Assembly: GCA_023548195.1 (NCBI GenBank)
Contig: JAJHZJ010000220.1
Coordinates: forward strand, 2,053,279-2,117,278
Origin: Bettongia penicillata ogilbyi
Taxonomy: Eukaryota; Chordata; Mammalia; Diprotodontia; Potoroidae
Length of the DNA stretch: 64,000 nt
Direction of reading: 5' to 3'
The notes under the pieces are model-generated. The model saw nothing but the letters and a program-made list of their open reading frames with translations. It was not told the origin of the DNA and did no database searches. A program made the position numbers and the translations under genes. This document shows positions 9,971 through 21,502 of the stretch, one piece after another (within the stretch, counting starts at the first letter, position 1; each line of letters starts with the position of its first letter).

Positions 9971-10645
9971 AATAAAGATCATGCATAATTTCTTTGTTGT
10001 GACTATGTTGCATGTTCTTATCAGACAAATTCAGAGTAGAGCCCACTTTCTCATGCCTCTATAGACCATTTACACCAGTTTTCTGCTAACTACCCTTTCT
10101 TGAAGACACAAGGAAAGGTGTAATTGATCTCCTAGCTAGACACAGTCTCTTTAGCTATTTTAAAAACACATCATGCTCCAGTTAGCTTTAGATGTATTAA
10201 CTGATTTCCTCAGGCTCTGTGGTTTATGTTTTCCTCTGATGTGCAAGTCCTATTCTCTTGATGCCTTGTAAGGAAGAATATAAATGATGTATTTCTCTTT
10301 CTCTTATGCCCCCGATTTAAACTAAAGAAGTTAATGTTTTTTTTCCTTCCCTGAGCATCATAAAGGATTTTGAGTGCTGATGGTCTTCTCTCTACATGTT
10401 GCCAAACAATTTAGCAACAGATAAGCCTGCGAGTGTTTTTAAGAAGGTGCTTATATAACATAATGTTATTCTCCATTATAACATATCCTTTCATACCTAA
10501 AATTCATAACAAAAGTCACGAACAAAGTATATTTTAAAAACTTTATTTCCAAGAGATAATGAATCAGAAAGTTAATTTCCTCTATTTCTGTATTGTTGGG
10601 GTCTTGGTATTTATCTCCAAAGATTTATGATTCTATCAGATTCTC
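9971..10645. other. Unassigned sequence
   Basis: No gene or recognised repeat. Confidence 0.4.
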
Positions 10646-10649
10646 TCTT

Positions 10650-10862
10650 TTTTATGGTTAATTTATTTTTAGTTTTCACCATTCACTTCCATAAGTTTTA
10701 AATTTTCTCCTTCTCCCTCCCCAAGACAACATGAAATCTTATATAGTTTCTACATATATATTCCTATTAAACACATTTTCACACTAGTCATATGGCACTG
10801 AAGAATTATAACAAATGGGAGAAACTATGAGAAAGAAAAAAAAACAAAACAAAAAAGAAAAG
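10650..10862 (-). mobile_element. L1 3' end (antisense)
   Basis: 'ttctccttctccctccccaa', 'gacaacatgaaatcttatat', 'tattaaacacattttcacac', 'tagtcatatgg', 'gggagaaactatgagaaag' is the reverse complement of the marsupial L1 3' terminus seen sense-strand at about 38880-39010. It has no coding content. Confidence 0.75.
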
Positions 10863-11265
10863 AAGATCGTCTACTTTACTCTATCAAATGCTCTCTTGAG
10901 CCAATGTTTTTCTCCTCTTGAGAGCACTTTATTACTCCTAGGTTTCTGTAAAGGAAACGTATATTGGTCCTGCTAAATGTTGTGTCAGTGTCCTCAAGAG
11001 GATAAAAAAGCTACCGAGACATTCAAAGCATCCTTGTCATTTGAAAAACATCCCACATGTGTAGTTAATCTGTCATCTATACATTACCCACCAACTTCCT
11101 CTTACTTATCTTTTTTTTTCTCTAGCTCTCACTAGTCAAAATAGAGTGTTATTTTTGTCTAGGTTAGCAGCAGGGTCAAGTGCAGTCATCTTGATAGATT
11201 TTCCTGCCGATGACTTCTTTTAGCCCTACAGTTTCTGAGTGTACTGTGTACTTCTGCATTTATGT
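10863..11265. other. Unassigned sequence
   Basis: Nothing recognised. Confidence 0.4.
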
Positions 11266-11267
11266 TT

Positions 11268-11398
11268 TTGGTTTTCACTCACTACAGTGAGCAAGTAACT
11301 TAACCTTTCTGTTTCAATCTTCCCATCTATGAAGCAAGGAAGTTGAACTAGATGGCTTTTGAGACTCCATCCAGAAATATATGAATCTATGTTCATTA
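11268..11398 (+). repeat. MIR-type SINE fragment
   Basis: 'gagcaagtaacttaaccttt', 'gttgaactagatggcttttg', 'agactccatccagaaatata' is the CORE/3' half of a MIR-like SINE. Confidence 0.6.
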
Positions 11399-11494
11399 TA
11401 ATGCCTTCTTTTCTCTCCTCTCCTCTCCAGGCTTCAGTTTCAATGAAGCACATTCCTGGTTTAATTTTTCAAGCCCTTGGAGGCAAGTAGCAAT

Positions 11495-11692
11495 AGTACA
11501 ATTTGTTATTGTGAGAAGATCTTTGGATTTGGGGCATGATTACCTGAATTTCAAACTCAGCTTGGTCACTTGTTAACTGTGTAACCTTAGGCAAATAATT
11601 TCATCTTTTAGAATTTCCAATTCCTTATCCGTAAAATGGAGATTGTAATATTTGTTCTATCTCTCTTATAAACTTGTAGGCTGTTTTTCTTT
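11495..11692 (+). repeat. MIR-type SINE
   Basis: 'gaatttcaaactcagcttgg', 'ctgtgtaaccttaggcaaat', 'ccttatccgtaaaatggaga' is in MIR order. Confidence 0.7.
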
Positions 11693-12905
11693 TTTTAAAT
11701 TAAAAAGTGTTCACCTGGTTTGAGAATTTGAATAGTGAGACAGTTGAAAACTGTGATATGTTGAGGTGGAACTGGAAAATTCAGACACAGACTGAACCCC
11801 ACTGATTCACCTGCTCTTGTAGACCATTCTTTTTGCCTGGTAACCAGCAACAAAAAGTCAATGACTCATCAAGTCTTTTCCCATGGAAGAAGCTAAAAGT
11901 GACAAAATTATTGAATGTAAATCTCAATTCTAGAGTTTTATGCTATCACAAATGGTGAAAAGAGTCACACATCAGCACCCAACGTGACTTCTTCCTCTGC
12001 CCAAGTTCATACCAGAATTAGCCTTTCCCTACACAACCATACAAGCCCTTTTTGACATAACTGCTCACCAAAATTCCACCCTCATTCTCACCACCACCAC
12101 CATCTGAATTTGTCAAGTTCATTGTGGACAATCACAGTACCACCATAGCCAAAGAGATAGAATGACTACTGTCTGGACTTCATCGCCTCAGACAATACTC
12201 AGTTTTCCTCTCCTTGATCATGAATTCTAAGATGGAATGATCACTTCTGCATCATTCATTGGTTTTTCCTAGTTTGTTAGTTCTTCTTAAAGAAAATAAT
12301 AGCAATTCCTCACATTGCTTCCTCCGTCTTTTAAAGGAAGAAATTGTCATTGAGACAAGTCAATCAACTGACACAGCTGCTTTAGACTTCTGGAAAACTG
12401 AAGTCTAAACTGCTACCATATCATGCCTCCTTGGCAGGCTTAAGACATTTCCCATATTGTTCCTCTATTTACCTTTCTCTTATCTTTTCTTACTTCTTCT
12501 TTACAGCTATCATAGTGTGCACCATGGCAACACAATTTTTATTTCTCCTGTTGAACTTTATCCAAATGCTCTCCATCATGGCACTCGAAGCCCTAGCTCT
12601 TTAATTTCCTCAAATTAATATACCTTCATAATATACACCCATTTCCCTTTAATCTGTTTTTTCTTTTTGAATAAGAAAATATTTTCATAGTCACATTACA
12701 ATCATAAGTCCCATCCTATCAAGCATCAGTTATATCTATTAGATCAAATTTGCTTCCCTGTTAATATCTCTGGTTCTTTTTTATATGTTTATAAATATTT
12801 TAGCTGAGATGCCTAAATAGCTTCTTTCTTTCAATTTGTCTACTTGAAATGCTGGATTTTTTTTTAAATATGTTGGTCTTTTGGGGGGGTAATTGTATTC
12901 CATGC
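11693..12905. other. Unassigned stretch, about 1.2 kb
   Basis: No repeat or gene recognised. It holds a small inverted repeat (tttagacttc/gaagtctaaa, 12381-12390 and 12400-12409, 9-nt loop). Confidence 0.4.
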
Positions 12906-12911
12906 TCTCTA

Positions 12912-13158
12912 GGGCAGCTAGGTGACACAGGAAATAGAGTACTGGGACTGAAGTCAGGAAGACTCATCCTCATCGATTCAAATCTGGCCTCAGGTATTTA
13001 CTAGCTGTGTGACCCTGGGTAAGTCACCCCTGTTTGCCTCAGTTCTTCATCTGTAAAATGAGCTAGAGAAGAAAATGACAAATGACTCCAGTATCTTTGC
13101 CAAGAAAACCCCAAATGAAGTCACGAAGAGTTGGACACGACTGAAATGACTGAACAAA
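12912..13158 (+). mobile_element. tRNA-derived SINE with RTE-like tail, full length
   Basis: The head 'gggcagctaggtgacacagg' carries the tRNA-like A box region. It continues 'gattcaaatctggcctcagg' (B-box region), 'ctagctgtgtgaccctgggt', 'cttcatctgtaaaatgagct', then the tail 'gccaagaaaaccccaaatga', 'gttggacacgactgaaatga' and 'ctgaacaa'. This tail matches RTE 3' ends. It is the best preserved member of the family here and serves as a guide to the others. Confidence 0.92.
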
Positions 13159-13295
13159 TCTATAATCTCTAGCTTGGTAGATTCACATAAGCTCTTTTCT
13201 CCCCTTGTTACCAGTTTAAGATAATTTTGATTTGAATTTTTTATATACCCAGCAATTTTTTTCAAAAACTTTTTTGTTTCACCCCATTCCTGATG
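13159..13295. other. Unassigned spacer between SINE and L2
   Basis: AT-rich. Part of a chance minus ORF (13047-13301) that also crosses the SINE. Confidence 0.4.
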
Positions 13296-13299
13296 AAGC

Positions 13300-13659
13300 A
13301 CCTTATAGCACCCCCTCTTCTAACTCTCTCTGTTGACTACCTTGCCTCATACTTAATAGAAGAAAAAAATAGTCAATTTAACAAAAGCTTCCTTTTCTCC
13401 AATATACCTTCATTCATCCTCTCTGATTTTATCCTACACTTTCTCCTTTTATACTCCAGTCTCTGAGAATAAGGTGGTCCTTCTGCTTGCCAAGATCAGC
13501 TCCTCTACATTCATTCTTAATCTTGTTCCCTACTATCCTTAGTCCTTCTCCTCAGCATTTTCTCCTCATTTTTCTATTTTTCTAATATTCTAATATTTCT
13601 AATATTAGATTCTAATATTCAATTCTCTATCTGCCTCTATTTCTTCTATTTCCTTCTCA

Positions 13660-13713
<54 letters not shown>

Positions 13714-14790
13714 ATCTGTCTAAGTAATTTAAAGAAGTATACTTTTAAAAAGTATACTTTAGAAATTTCTCACTTGTTCCCACCAGGTCTTCTAGCTGTA
13801 TTTCACCTCTTTTTCCCATATAAATTCCAAGAAAATAAAGTCTATAAACCATCATCTCCTCTTACTCTTCTTTCAGAATCTTGTAAATTCCCTGTAATTT
13901 GATTTCCAATCATCTCATTCAACTGAAACTACTCTCTCCAAAGTCAACAGTAGACTCTTATTTGCCAAAGTCAGCGGACTCTTCTTGACCCTCATTCTTC
14001 TTAATTTCTCTGGATGTTTGACACTACTGATGATCATCTTCCCCAGATTTCTTTTCTAGATTTTTGGTATCCTATTCTCTCTGGGTTTTCCCTCCTCTAT
14101 CTCTTTAACTTGTTCATCCATGTCATTACTGCTAGTTCTATGTACACCTCAAGGCTCTCTTCTGATCCATTTTCTCTTTTCTCTCTATCTTCTCTCAGAT
14201 AGTAATCTTATCACCTCCCATAGGTTCATTTATCCTTACTCTGAAAACAATTCTCAGATCTATATATTCAGCCCAATATATTTCCTTAATTTTAATCCTC
14301 TACCACCAATGGCCTACTGGGTGTTTTAAACTAGATTTCCTGTAGGCATCACAAACTGAATGTGTCCAAAACAGAACTCATTAGCTTATCCCTCTTCCTT
14401 CTTCTGATCACCTCTATTTTTTGTTTGGGTTGCCTAGTATTCCAGAGTAACAAATTGAATGTCATCCATAACTCATTTACCCCACATAAACAATTTCTTC
14501 TATGACATCTCTCATACATGTTTCCTCTTACCCACCTATCACCATCTTTATTCAGGCCCCTAACACTTCTCACCTAGATTGCTGCAATAGGACCTCAATT
14601 AGTAGCCATTTACGAAATTTCTGCCCACTCCATTCCATCCTCCACTCAGTTTCCAAAGTGATTTTCTCAAAGCATATGTCCAGCCACATAAATCCCCTAC
14701 TCCATAAAATACAGTGGCTTTAATGTCCTTTTCATTGCTTCTTCTGTACCTCCAACTTCTTTTTTATTCTTTCCTCTCCTCTATTTATAA
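13300..14790 (+). mobile_element. L2 LINE, long decayed ORF2 copy
   Basis: This sense L2 copy reads through several known blocks. 'gtccttctgcttgccaagat' (13479) is the region upstream of the RT. 'gtttgacactactgatgatc' follows, then 'atgtacacctcaaggctctc' (the VPQGS-type block), 'acaattctcagatctatata' (the block after the YADD loop), 'gaatgtgtccaaaacagaac', 'tagattgctgcaatagg', 'ccatcctccactcagtttcc' and 'ccataaaatacagtggcttt'. Frameshifts and stops break the frame; small ORFs at 14014-14723 are pieces of it. A (TCTA)n microsatellite at about 13660-13713 has expanded inside it. Confidence 0.85.
13660..13713. repeat. (TCTA)n microsatellite
   Basis: About 13 perfect tetranucleotide units lie within the L2 copy. 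A 25-bp inverted repeat follows at 13735-13759. Confidence 0.97.
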
Positions 14791-15185
14791 GGATAACAAA
14801 TGCCACATACTTTAAACTATACTGGAACAACAGTTTAAAAAAACAGTTTTGAAAAACTATTCAACTCATTTCATCTGTTTTCTGATAATTTGGTTTTTTA
14901 GAGAGAATAAAACAAAAATGTAAGAAGTTCAGAAACAAGAAGAGCTTGCTGCCCTCATCAAGCTTAATTCAAAATATCTTCATGAGCTATTTCCTAGGAC
15001 ACCGATAGAATCGGTGGAAATAATTGCTGAACTACTATCGATCGTCTTTCAAAGATACTATAGCATGATTAGGGAATAGTAAATATTGTCCTGATTTTTT
15101 GTAAAGGGCAAATGGTGGGGTTTCAAAAATTACTTTTATTTTCATCTCTTCAAATCCAAGGATATTTTATTTAAAAAGTGATGAT
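14791..15185. other. Unassigned sequence
   Basis: Nothing recognised. Confidence 0.4.
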
Positions 15186-15189
15186 ATAT

Positions 15190-15445
15190 TTTGCCATTAA
15201 ATCATTACAAAATATTAGAATTAGTTACTAAAGGAATGTGTTATGATTATCTAGAAAGGGAAGTAGTAATCATTAAAAACCAGTATGGTTTCATGAAGAC
15301 CAGGTCCTGGCACATTAACATTTCCTTTTTTTTTTTTTTAATAAATAAAGATATTATAGTGTTATATGAAAGCAATGCTGAATAAAATGCAGATTTAGAT
15401 CATACCAAATGATTTGGTAAAATCTCCCATGTTGTCCTAGTAGAC
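15190..15445 (+). mobile_element. CR1/L3-clade LINE, RT fragment
   Basis: 'ttatgattatctagaaaggg', 'aaccagtatggtttcatgaa', 'gaccaggtcctggcacatta' encode a peptide reading NQYGFMKTRS. This matches the QHGF.K.RS block of CR1/L3 reverse transcriptases. Downstream, 'gatttggtaaaatctcccat' with 'gtcctagtagacaagact' fits the following block of the polymerase. The region between has decayed. A later part of the same family lies at 37460-38205. Confidence 0.65.
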
Positions 15446-17865
15446 AAGACTTAAATTCTTCAAGCTGAATCTGAATCACTAGTTGAGGATATTCCTCAGA
15501 GGAATTTCAAACCTAAACTCAACTCTTTATCTCTTCATTTTTTTCTTGGGTTTTAATTCTTTATCATCTATATTTTTATGTCCTTTTAAATTTGAAGGTC
15601 ATTTCTTCTGTAGGAAATAAGAACAAAAAAATAAAATCAAAAATAATGTGAGTTAATCTGGAATTTCTCTACAATCACTTTATAATATTTATTCCAAATG
15701 AGAAGCTCAGTTCTCCTCGTTGTTTAAATTTTCATTCCATATAAACTAAAAACAAACAAACAAACAAAGCAAAACAACAGAGACACAAACCCTTTTTATT
15801 TTCCTTAGCAGGGTTTTATTTTCTTTTGCAAACTTCAAAAAATTCTCAACTTAGTCTTTCTAACACCAATTTTATCATTCTTATCTTTTGTATTAATCTT
15901 GGATTATGAACTCTTGTTTTTCACATGTTCTTTAATATTTGAGCTAAATAGAACACTGATTGTATATACACATCATTCTCTTCCAATATCTCACCCTTTT
16001 CTTTGTTGTTGTGAATAATATCAATTTTGTTGTCAGAATTTCATTCTACAAAGCTTACCATTATTCTTTGGTTGACTTTAAGTGTCTCAAATCATGAGAT
16101 TACTTTCTTTGAAATTTTAAAAATTTTAATAATAATTAATGTCCAGCATATATACCAACCTATACTCAAAATTCTCTTGATCATGAAATCTACATTAATA
16201 TATTCACTTACTCCCAAGGTTCTGGTCTTTCTACTGTACCCATCATTTCATCCTTGGAGAGGATCATGTACAGTTTCTCTTATTTTTTTCCTCATACATT
16301 TAGAGAAATAAAGTTATTGAGAAGAAACATGAGAAATTTATCAGATTGTTTGATTTTTAGCAGAGAAGGTCATGTACTGAGATCTCTTAATACAACAATG
16401 TGGTGCTCCCATGACACTTTTGTGATTTATATTGGAAACTCATCACTCATTTCTTCTATAAGGTTAAGATAAACATTTCTTGCTACCTTTATTATTTCAT
16501 CAATACTCCATCATGTCAACCCATCATATTTGAAACTTTTCATAAAATTTCATTTTTTTTAAAAAATAAACTGCAAAACTTTGCTTCTTTTTCTGTTATG
16601 GAGATTTATTTTGTATAACATATACCCTACATGTCTATTTCAAAAACACATGATAATCAATTCAAAGAGATCACTCGTGTAATCTAATACTTCTACATAA
16701 TGAATCAACTCTTTCTTTTTTCCTTTCTAAAATGTTTGACACCATTCTTACTTTTAGCAGAAATGAATGTAATATTTCAACCCAGTTTTGAAAAATTTTA
16801 AATCATTTACTTTAAATAACTTGAAGAGTGAAAATGGATTGGTTCATGTCTGTTAATTACATTTGGTAGATGCAACAAAAAAAGGCATAACACATTTTCA
16901 CACTACAGAACTAGTACTCACATTCATTCCCCTGAATGCTGGAAGCAATTTGTGGCAGGAGGAAGCAGTAGATAGTGTCTTTTGTATTATAATAGTGTCA
17001 AATAATATAATAGTGTCAAATGAATAGCTTGCATAAAATAGTAGTAGAAGACATTTAGAAAAAATTGTCTGTTTTTTCATCAGTAGCTTTTTTGTTTTTG
17101 TTGTTAAACATGTACTACATAAGCCATTAATTAAATGCTTACTGCCTGTGCCGATGGTCTTCTCAAACCTTAATATTCATTCCTCTTGTTTCTTATTTTC
17201 AGGCATGAACTAGAGCCGTCTCAAACTGGTATTTCAGTATAAGCAGTTGCACTTCTGGTACAAGTCCCAGATGGATGTTGTTGTTTTGTCCATAAAAATG
17301 CAGACTAATCTTAAAAGTGTTCATTGTATTTTTTTAAGGGGAGACCATAATCATGCACTTCCAGTCATCACTGAGAGCATGCTCCCTTGTAACAACAACA
17401 AAAAAAAATTAGTTAAGCAAAATAGACTGACACAGCAAGCACATTTAAGAGTAAATTCAGCATTCTACAATCATAGTTCCCCACATTTCCAGGGCCATGA
17501 ATGGTTATTTCATTTGATCTCAGTTCAACTTTTTTTTTACTCTTCTCTTTCTTTGTCAATGTTATTTTAGCAATTGCTCTGCTGGCACTACTTATTTCAT
17601 CTGCATCGTGCAATTCAATCTTCCTGTAGTTCTCTGAATGCCATAAGCAAACATGCTTTATGACCTGATAACATTTCATTACATTGATAAGTTGCATTTT
17701 GTTCAGTTGTTCTTCAATGAATACGTACCCACTTTGCTTTTCATTCTTTTATACCACAGAACTACTGATCCTTGAGTGTATCTGTATGTGTGTAATATGT
17801 AAAAGAATACTTTTTTTCTTATATCACTTTGGAGTAAACTTGTGGTTTTCTGTTGATCCCTAACA
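15446..17865. other. Unassigned 2.4-kb AT-rich stretch
   Basis: No gene and no confident repeat. ORFs of 60-107 codons are scattered over both strands without recognisable domains. Pyrimidine-rich text at about 15830-16300 may be an old antisense LINE. A weak exon-like signal at about 17203-17229 was examined and rejected. Confidence 0.4.
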
Positions 17866-17869
17866 AAGG

Positions 17870-18055
17870 GAAGACTAAACTGGATTGGGAACTGAAAGGA
17901 AAGGCCAGTGTTCCATTCCCCTAAATGTCTCTATGGTTACATATAAGAGACTTCAGGTCTATTGATTTTATTTTCTTTATGTCTTCAAAGAAGTGTTGAT
18001 TATATGACCTGTAAGAACCCTTCCAAATATGAAATTCTATGATTCACTAGGTCTA
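17870..18055 (+). repeat. MIR-type SINE
   Basis: 'ggattgggaactgaaaggaa', 'gtgttccattcccctaaatg', 'atgacctgtaagaacccttc', 'caaatatgaaattctatgat' is in MIR order. Confidence 0.6.
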
Positions 18056-18349
18056 TATCATTCTAACAAGGTTCATCTTGTAAACAGGAAATTAGCTGTG
18101 GCATTTACCCAAAATAGTATTAAAATGAGAATTATGTATCTTCTTACAAAGAAAAATGTCTAGTTAAGGGTATGGATTGGAGAAAGTAAGAGGATATTTG
18201 AAATTGAAAAGGAGATGGTTTAAGAAATACTGTCATCCAAGAATTGTGGACAAAATAGAAAAACTGGTCAAGGAAATAGGCAATACAGGACTACCCCATT
18301 ATTGCAATATAAATGTGGAATTATCAAGAACAGCCTGAATTAAATAATA

Positions 18350-18425
18350 AAAAAGCACTTAATAAATACTTATTAAGGGCCAGGCACTGCTCTAAATGCT
18401 GAAAAATATAAAACCAATCCAAAAC
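18350..18425 (-). repeat. L2 3' end (antisense)
   Basis: 'aataaatacttattaagggc' and 'caggcactgctctaaatgct' are an antisense L2 tail. Confidence 0.7.
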
Positions 18426-18484
18426 AAAACAAAAACTACCAATTACAAAATTACTCCAATGGATACATATGTAAGTTTACCAGA

Positions 18485-18578
18485 AGACTGTTATTGTCCA
18501 GTCATTTTTCAGTTGTGTCCCACTCTTTGCAACCCCATTTTAAGCTTCTTTGGCAGAAGGACTAGGAAACTATGAAAC
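18485..18578 (-). mobile_element. tRNA-SINE tail fragment
   Basis: 'ctgttattgtccagtcattt', 'ttcagttgtgtcccactctt', 'tgcaaccccattttaagctt' is the antisense RTE-like tail of the SINE family. The head is missing. Confidence 0.7.
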
Positions 18579-18579
18579 T

Positions 18580-19100
18580 TAATTTAATATCTGTACTTTT
18601 TGCATACATACTCTGTCCTCTTCCCTGTGAGCTAATTATCACATCAAAAAGAAATCTTCTTTCCTCTGGATTCATTACTCAGATAAGTTTTGAAATATCA
18701 CAATAGCAGTGATAGTAACCAGAAAAGAATTAATGTGTTTATTCCCTCTTAATTTTGAATTTCTGGTTAATACTTAAGTGATACAGCTGCCAGATAACTG
18801 TATGAGAAAAAAAAAAAGATAAAAAGCAAAAACGACTTAAGATGTTGATATTGTCATGTTACCATGGAAAGAATATTTTTTTTTTTTTTGGAATGTATCA
18901 TCAATTAGCTTGATGCCACACTGGTTCATCTTCACATTGAACCTTTTCTGATACATAACCCATGTCAGTTCCTCACCTTGACCCAGGCACTACTTCCCAG
19001 CTGTAATAACTAGTATATTTGCTTTTACTTTGCTTTTCCTAGCCTGCTTCTTCTACTGGAATGTAAAGATAGGCACTCAAAAAAAGCTCTATGCCAGAAA
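18580..19100. other. Unassigned sequence
   Basis: No gene or clear repeat. A-rich and T-rich runs lie at about 18807 and 18876. Confidence 0.4.
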
Positions 19101-19104
19101 GGTT

Positions 19105-19358
19105 TATGGCATGGTTATTCACTTGTGTCAGACTCTTCTTGACACCATTTGAAGTTTCCTTGGCAGAGAACTCGAGTGGTTTGCCATTTCCTTCTCCAGC
19201 TCATTGTACAGAGGGGGAATCAAGGGAAATAATGTTAAATGACATTCCTGGGGTTGCACAGCTAGAAAATGTCTGAGAGTGGATTTGAACTCATGAAGAA
19301 ATGTCCTCCTAATTCCAAGCCCAGTGCTCTCTCCATCATGCTACCTAAGCTGCCCTGA
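19105..19358 (-). mobile_element. tRNA-SINE with RTE-like tail, nearly full length
   Basis: Antisense order: 'ttgtgtcagactcttcttga', 'gagtggtttgccatttcctt', 'gttgcacagctagaaaatgt', 'ggatttgaactcatgaagaa', 'gtgctctctccatcatgcta', 'agctgccc'. The tail is at the left and the head at the right. Confidence 0.85.
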
Positions 19359-19614
19359 AAAAGGTGTTTAGTAAGACAGTAACTATAGAACTGCTTTGTG
19401 TGGGTTTGAGCTTGAGATTCTTTGAAGAGAATATGACCACACACTTATGTTCATTTAAGAGCTACAGGTAACTTCACTTAATGTCACAGTAGAAAAAGAA
19501 AGAAGGTTTTAAGGTAAAATATAACAGCCATCTATCATCTGTCCTTGTGGAGGACAAAAAGGAAGTTTGCTGTACTTTTTCTCTCACATTACAGAAAATT
19601 TATGTCACTCTTTA

Positions 19615-19745
19615 TTCTTTACTTTCTACTTGTGTGATTGGAAGAAAATCATTTATCTCTGGACCCCAGTTTTCTTAACTTTAAAATGAGGGCTGGAGGA
19701 GAAGCAAGATGATCACTTCATTCTTTCCAATCCTAAGTCAGTATA
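19615..19745 (+). repeat. MIR-type SINE
   Basis: 'ttgtgtgattggaagaaaat' then 'ccagttttcttaactttaaa' and 'atgagggctggaggag' follow the MIR CORE order. Confidence 0.5.
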
Positions 19746-19899
19746 TTATTAACTTAATTATTAATTAATATTAATATTAACCATTAACTTAACGAGAGCT
19801 ACAAGGCTTTAAAGAAATTCAAACCTAAAGGGATAAGAGTCATGGGAGACATGTTGCAACGGGATATCCAACAATAGATGGGACTCCCTTACTATCTCT

Positions 19900-20235
19900 T
19901 ACAGGTAGCTAGATAGTACAGTAGTTAGAGAAATAGTCCTGGAGTCAGGAAGATCTGAGTTCAAATATTGCCTTAACCACTCAGTACCTGTGTGATTCTG
20001 GGCAATTCATTTAACTTCAGATTCCTCAACTGTGGCATATATATTATATATAGTAACAATAGCACCTACTAGATAATGTACAACAGGCATGGTATAGATA
20101 ATGTATAGTTTGCTATAATAATTGTATCTACCTGCCAAGATTGTTGTGAAGACCAAGCAAGACTATATTTGTAAAGTGTTTAATACAGTGTCTATAACAT
20201 AGTAGGGGCACATAAATGCTAGCTATTGTTATCTT
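19900..20235 (+). repeat. THER1/MIR CORE-SINE with internal AT-rich expansion
   Basis: 'aggtagctagatagtacagt', 'ggagtcaggaagatctgagt', 'tgtgtgattctgggcaattc' give the head. 'ttgttgtgaagaccaagcaa' and 'tagtaggggcacataaatgc' give the tail. About 70 bp of TATA-rich, locally repeated sequence lies between the CORE and the tail. Confidence 0.8.
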
Positions 20236-21020
20236 GTAGACAACCATTTACCTATGCTACTGTTGTGGTAAATGGAGTCACTGCTAACTCAAACCCCCAA
20301 TAACACTTCAACGTAACAGTAATCTTAGAAGCAGTTTCATATACTAGTGCACCCAGGTACCTGGTTGCTTAATGAGTTATCAATATCAGTAACATAGCCA
20401 GAAACTTGACTGCTGACACCATTTTTTCTCATTGGTCCTTCTTTCTGCAGAATCAGTATTTTGTTTGAGTCAGCAAAAGCACAAAGTATAGGTACAACAC
20501 TGTGGAGTTTGAGCATGGGTTAGCATATATGTCTGACTGAATCTGCAGCTACTGCAGCCTGTGCATTTTGTGGCTTCTGCAAATGTCATTGCTAAGAGTG
20601 ACTGCTCTGCACATACCCTGGACAACATTTCTATTAGAAGCTATTTCTTTACTTTCTCTGGAATGCACTAATGCAATTGATGTGATTAGGGTCTTGTCTT
20701 GTGTCATTATAAATTTCACATTTCATTGGATAAAGAGTTGCTACTAAAGTAAACTGCACATATAATGTAATTTTAAAGTCTCACCTGTGAAATGCTCCAA
20801 ATTTCAGTGTTAAAAAATAGTAATAGAAGCAAAGCTTGCATTATTGTTTAGAAGCTTTCATTTCATTTGCCTGAAGATAAAACAATGTGCAGAGCCAGAT
20901 AGGATGTGATCTATATTGTTGTAAGGAAAAATCATATCAATTAATTATAGATCTATTAAGGTGTTTGGTTTGGTTTATCTCTAAGACAGCTAGAGATATA
21001 TTCACAAACACATTCATTTG
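20236..21020. other. Unassigned sequence
   Basis: Nothing recognised. Base composition is a little more balanced than the flanks. Confidence 0.4.
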
Positions 21021-21026
21021 TGCAGT

Positions 21027-21058
21027 TATATATATATATAGTTTTATATATATATATA

Positions 21059-21120
<62 letters not shown>
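21027..21120. repeat. (TA)n microsatellite with two GTTT interruptions
   Basis: Nearly pure TA dinucleotide, interrupted by 'gtttta' twice. It abuts the 3' end of the antisense SINE exactly. Confidence 0.97.
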
Positions 21121-21123
<3 letters not shown>

Positions 21124-21368
21124 GCTGTCGTTCAGTCATTTCAGTCATGTCCGACCCTTCCTAACCCATTTGGGTTTTTATTGGCAACACTACTGAAGTA
21201 GTTTGCCATTTCCTTCTCCATTCCATTTTACAGATGAGGAAACTGATACAAGCAGGGTTAAATGACTTTCCCAAGGTCACACAGGTAGTAAATACCTAAG
21301 ATCACATTTGAACTGAGATCTTTCTGACTTTAGAACTGGAGCTTTATCCACTTCACCATCTGCTGGCC
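21121..21368 (-). mobile_element. tRNA-SINE with RTE-like tail, full length
   Basis: 'gttgctgtcgttcagtcatt', 'tcagtcatgtccgacccttc', 'tagtttgccatttccttctc', 'aggtcacacaggtagtaaat', 'ggagctttatccacttcacc' is the whole SINE in antisense. Its 3' end runs straight into the (TA)n tract, and its head lies next to (GA)n. Confidence 0.9.
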
Positions 21369-21369
21369 C

Positions 21370-21374
<5 letters not shown>

Positions 21375-21440
<66 letters not shown>

Positions 21441-21467
21441 GCAGACAGAAAGTGTGTGTGTATGTGT

Positions 21468-21499
<32 letters not shown>

Positions 21500-21502
21500 A
21501 AT
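21375..21502. repeat. (GA)n then (GT)n compound microsatellite
   Basis: (GA)n at about 21376-21433, a GACA/GGCA bridge, then (GT)n with TATG interruptions at about 21451-21499. The ORFs here on both strands are repeat artefacts. Confidence 0.97.

Noticed and set aside
17190..17240. Exon-like acceptor 'cttattttcag' followed by a short segment and 'gtatttcag'
   Set aside because: The segment is about 26 nt with a stop in one frame, the donor is weak, and nothing around it supports an exon.
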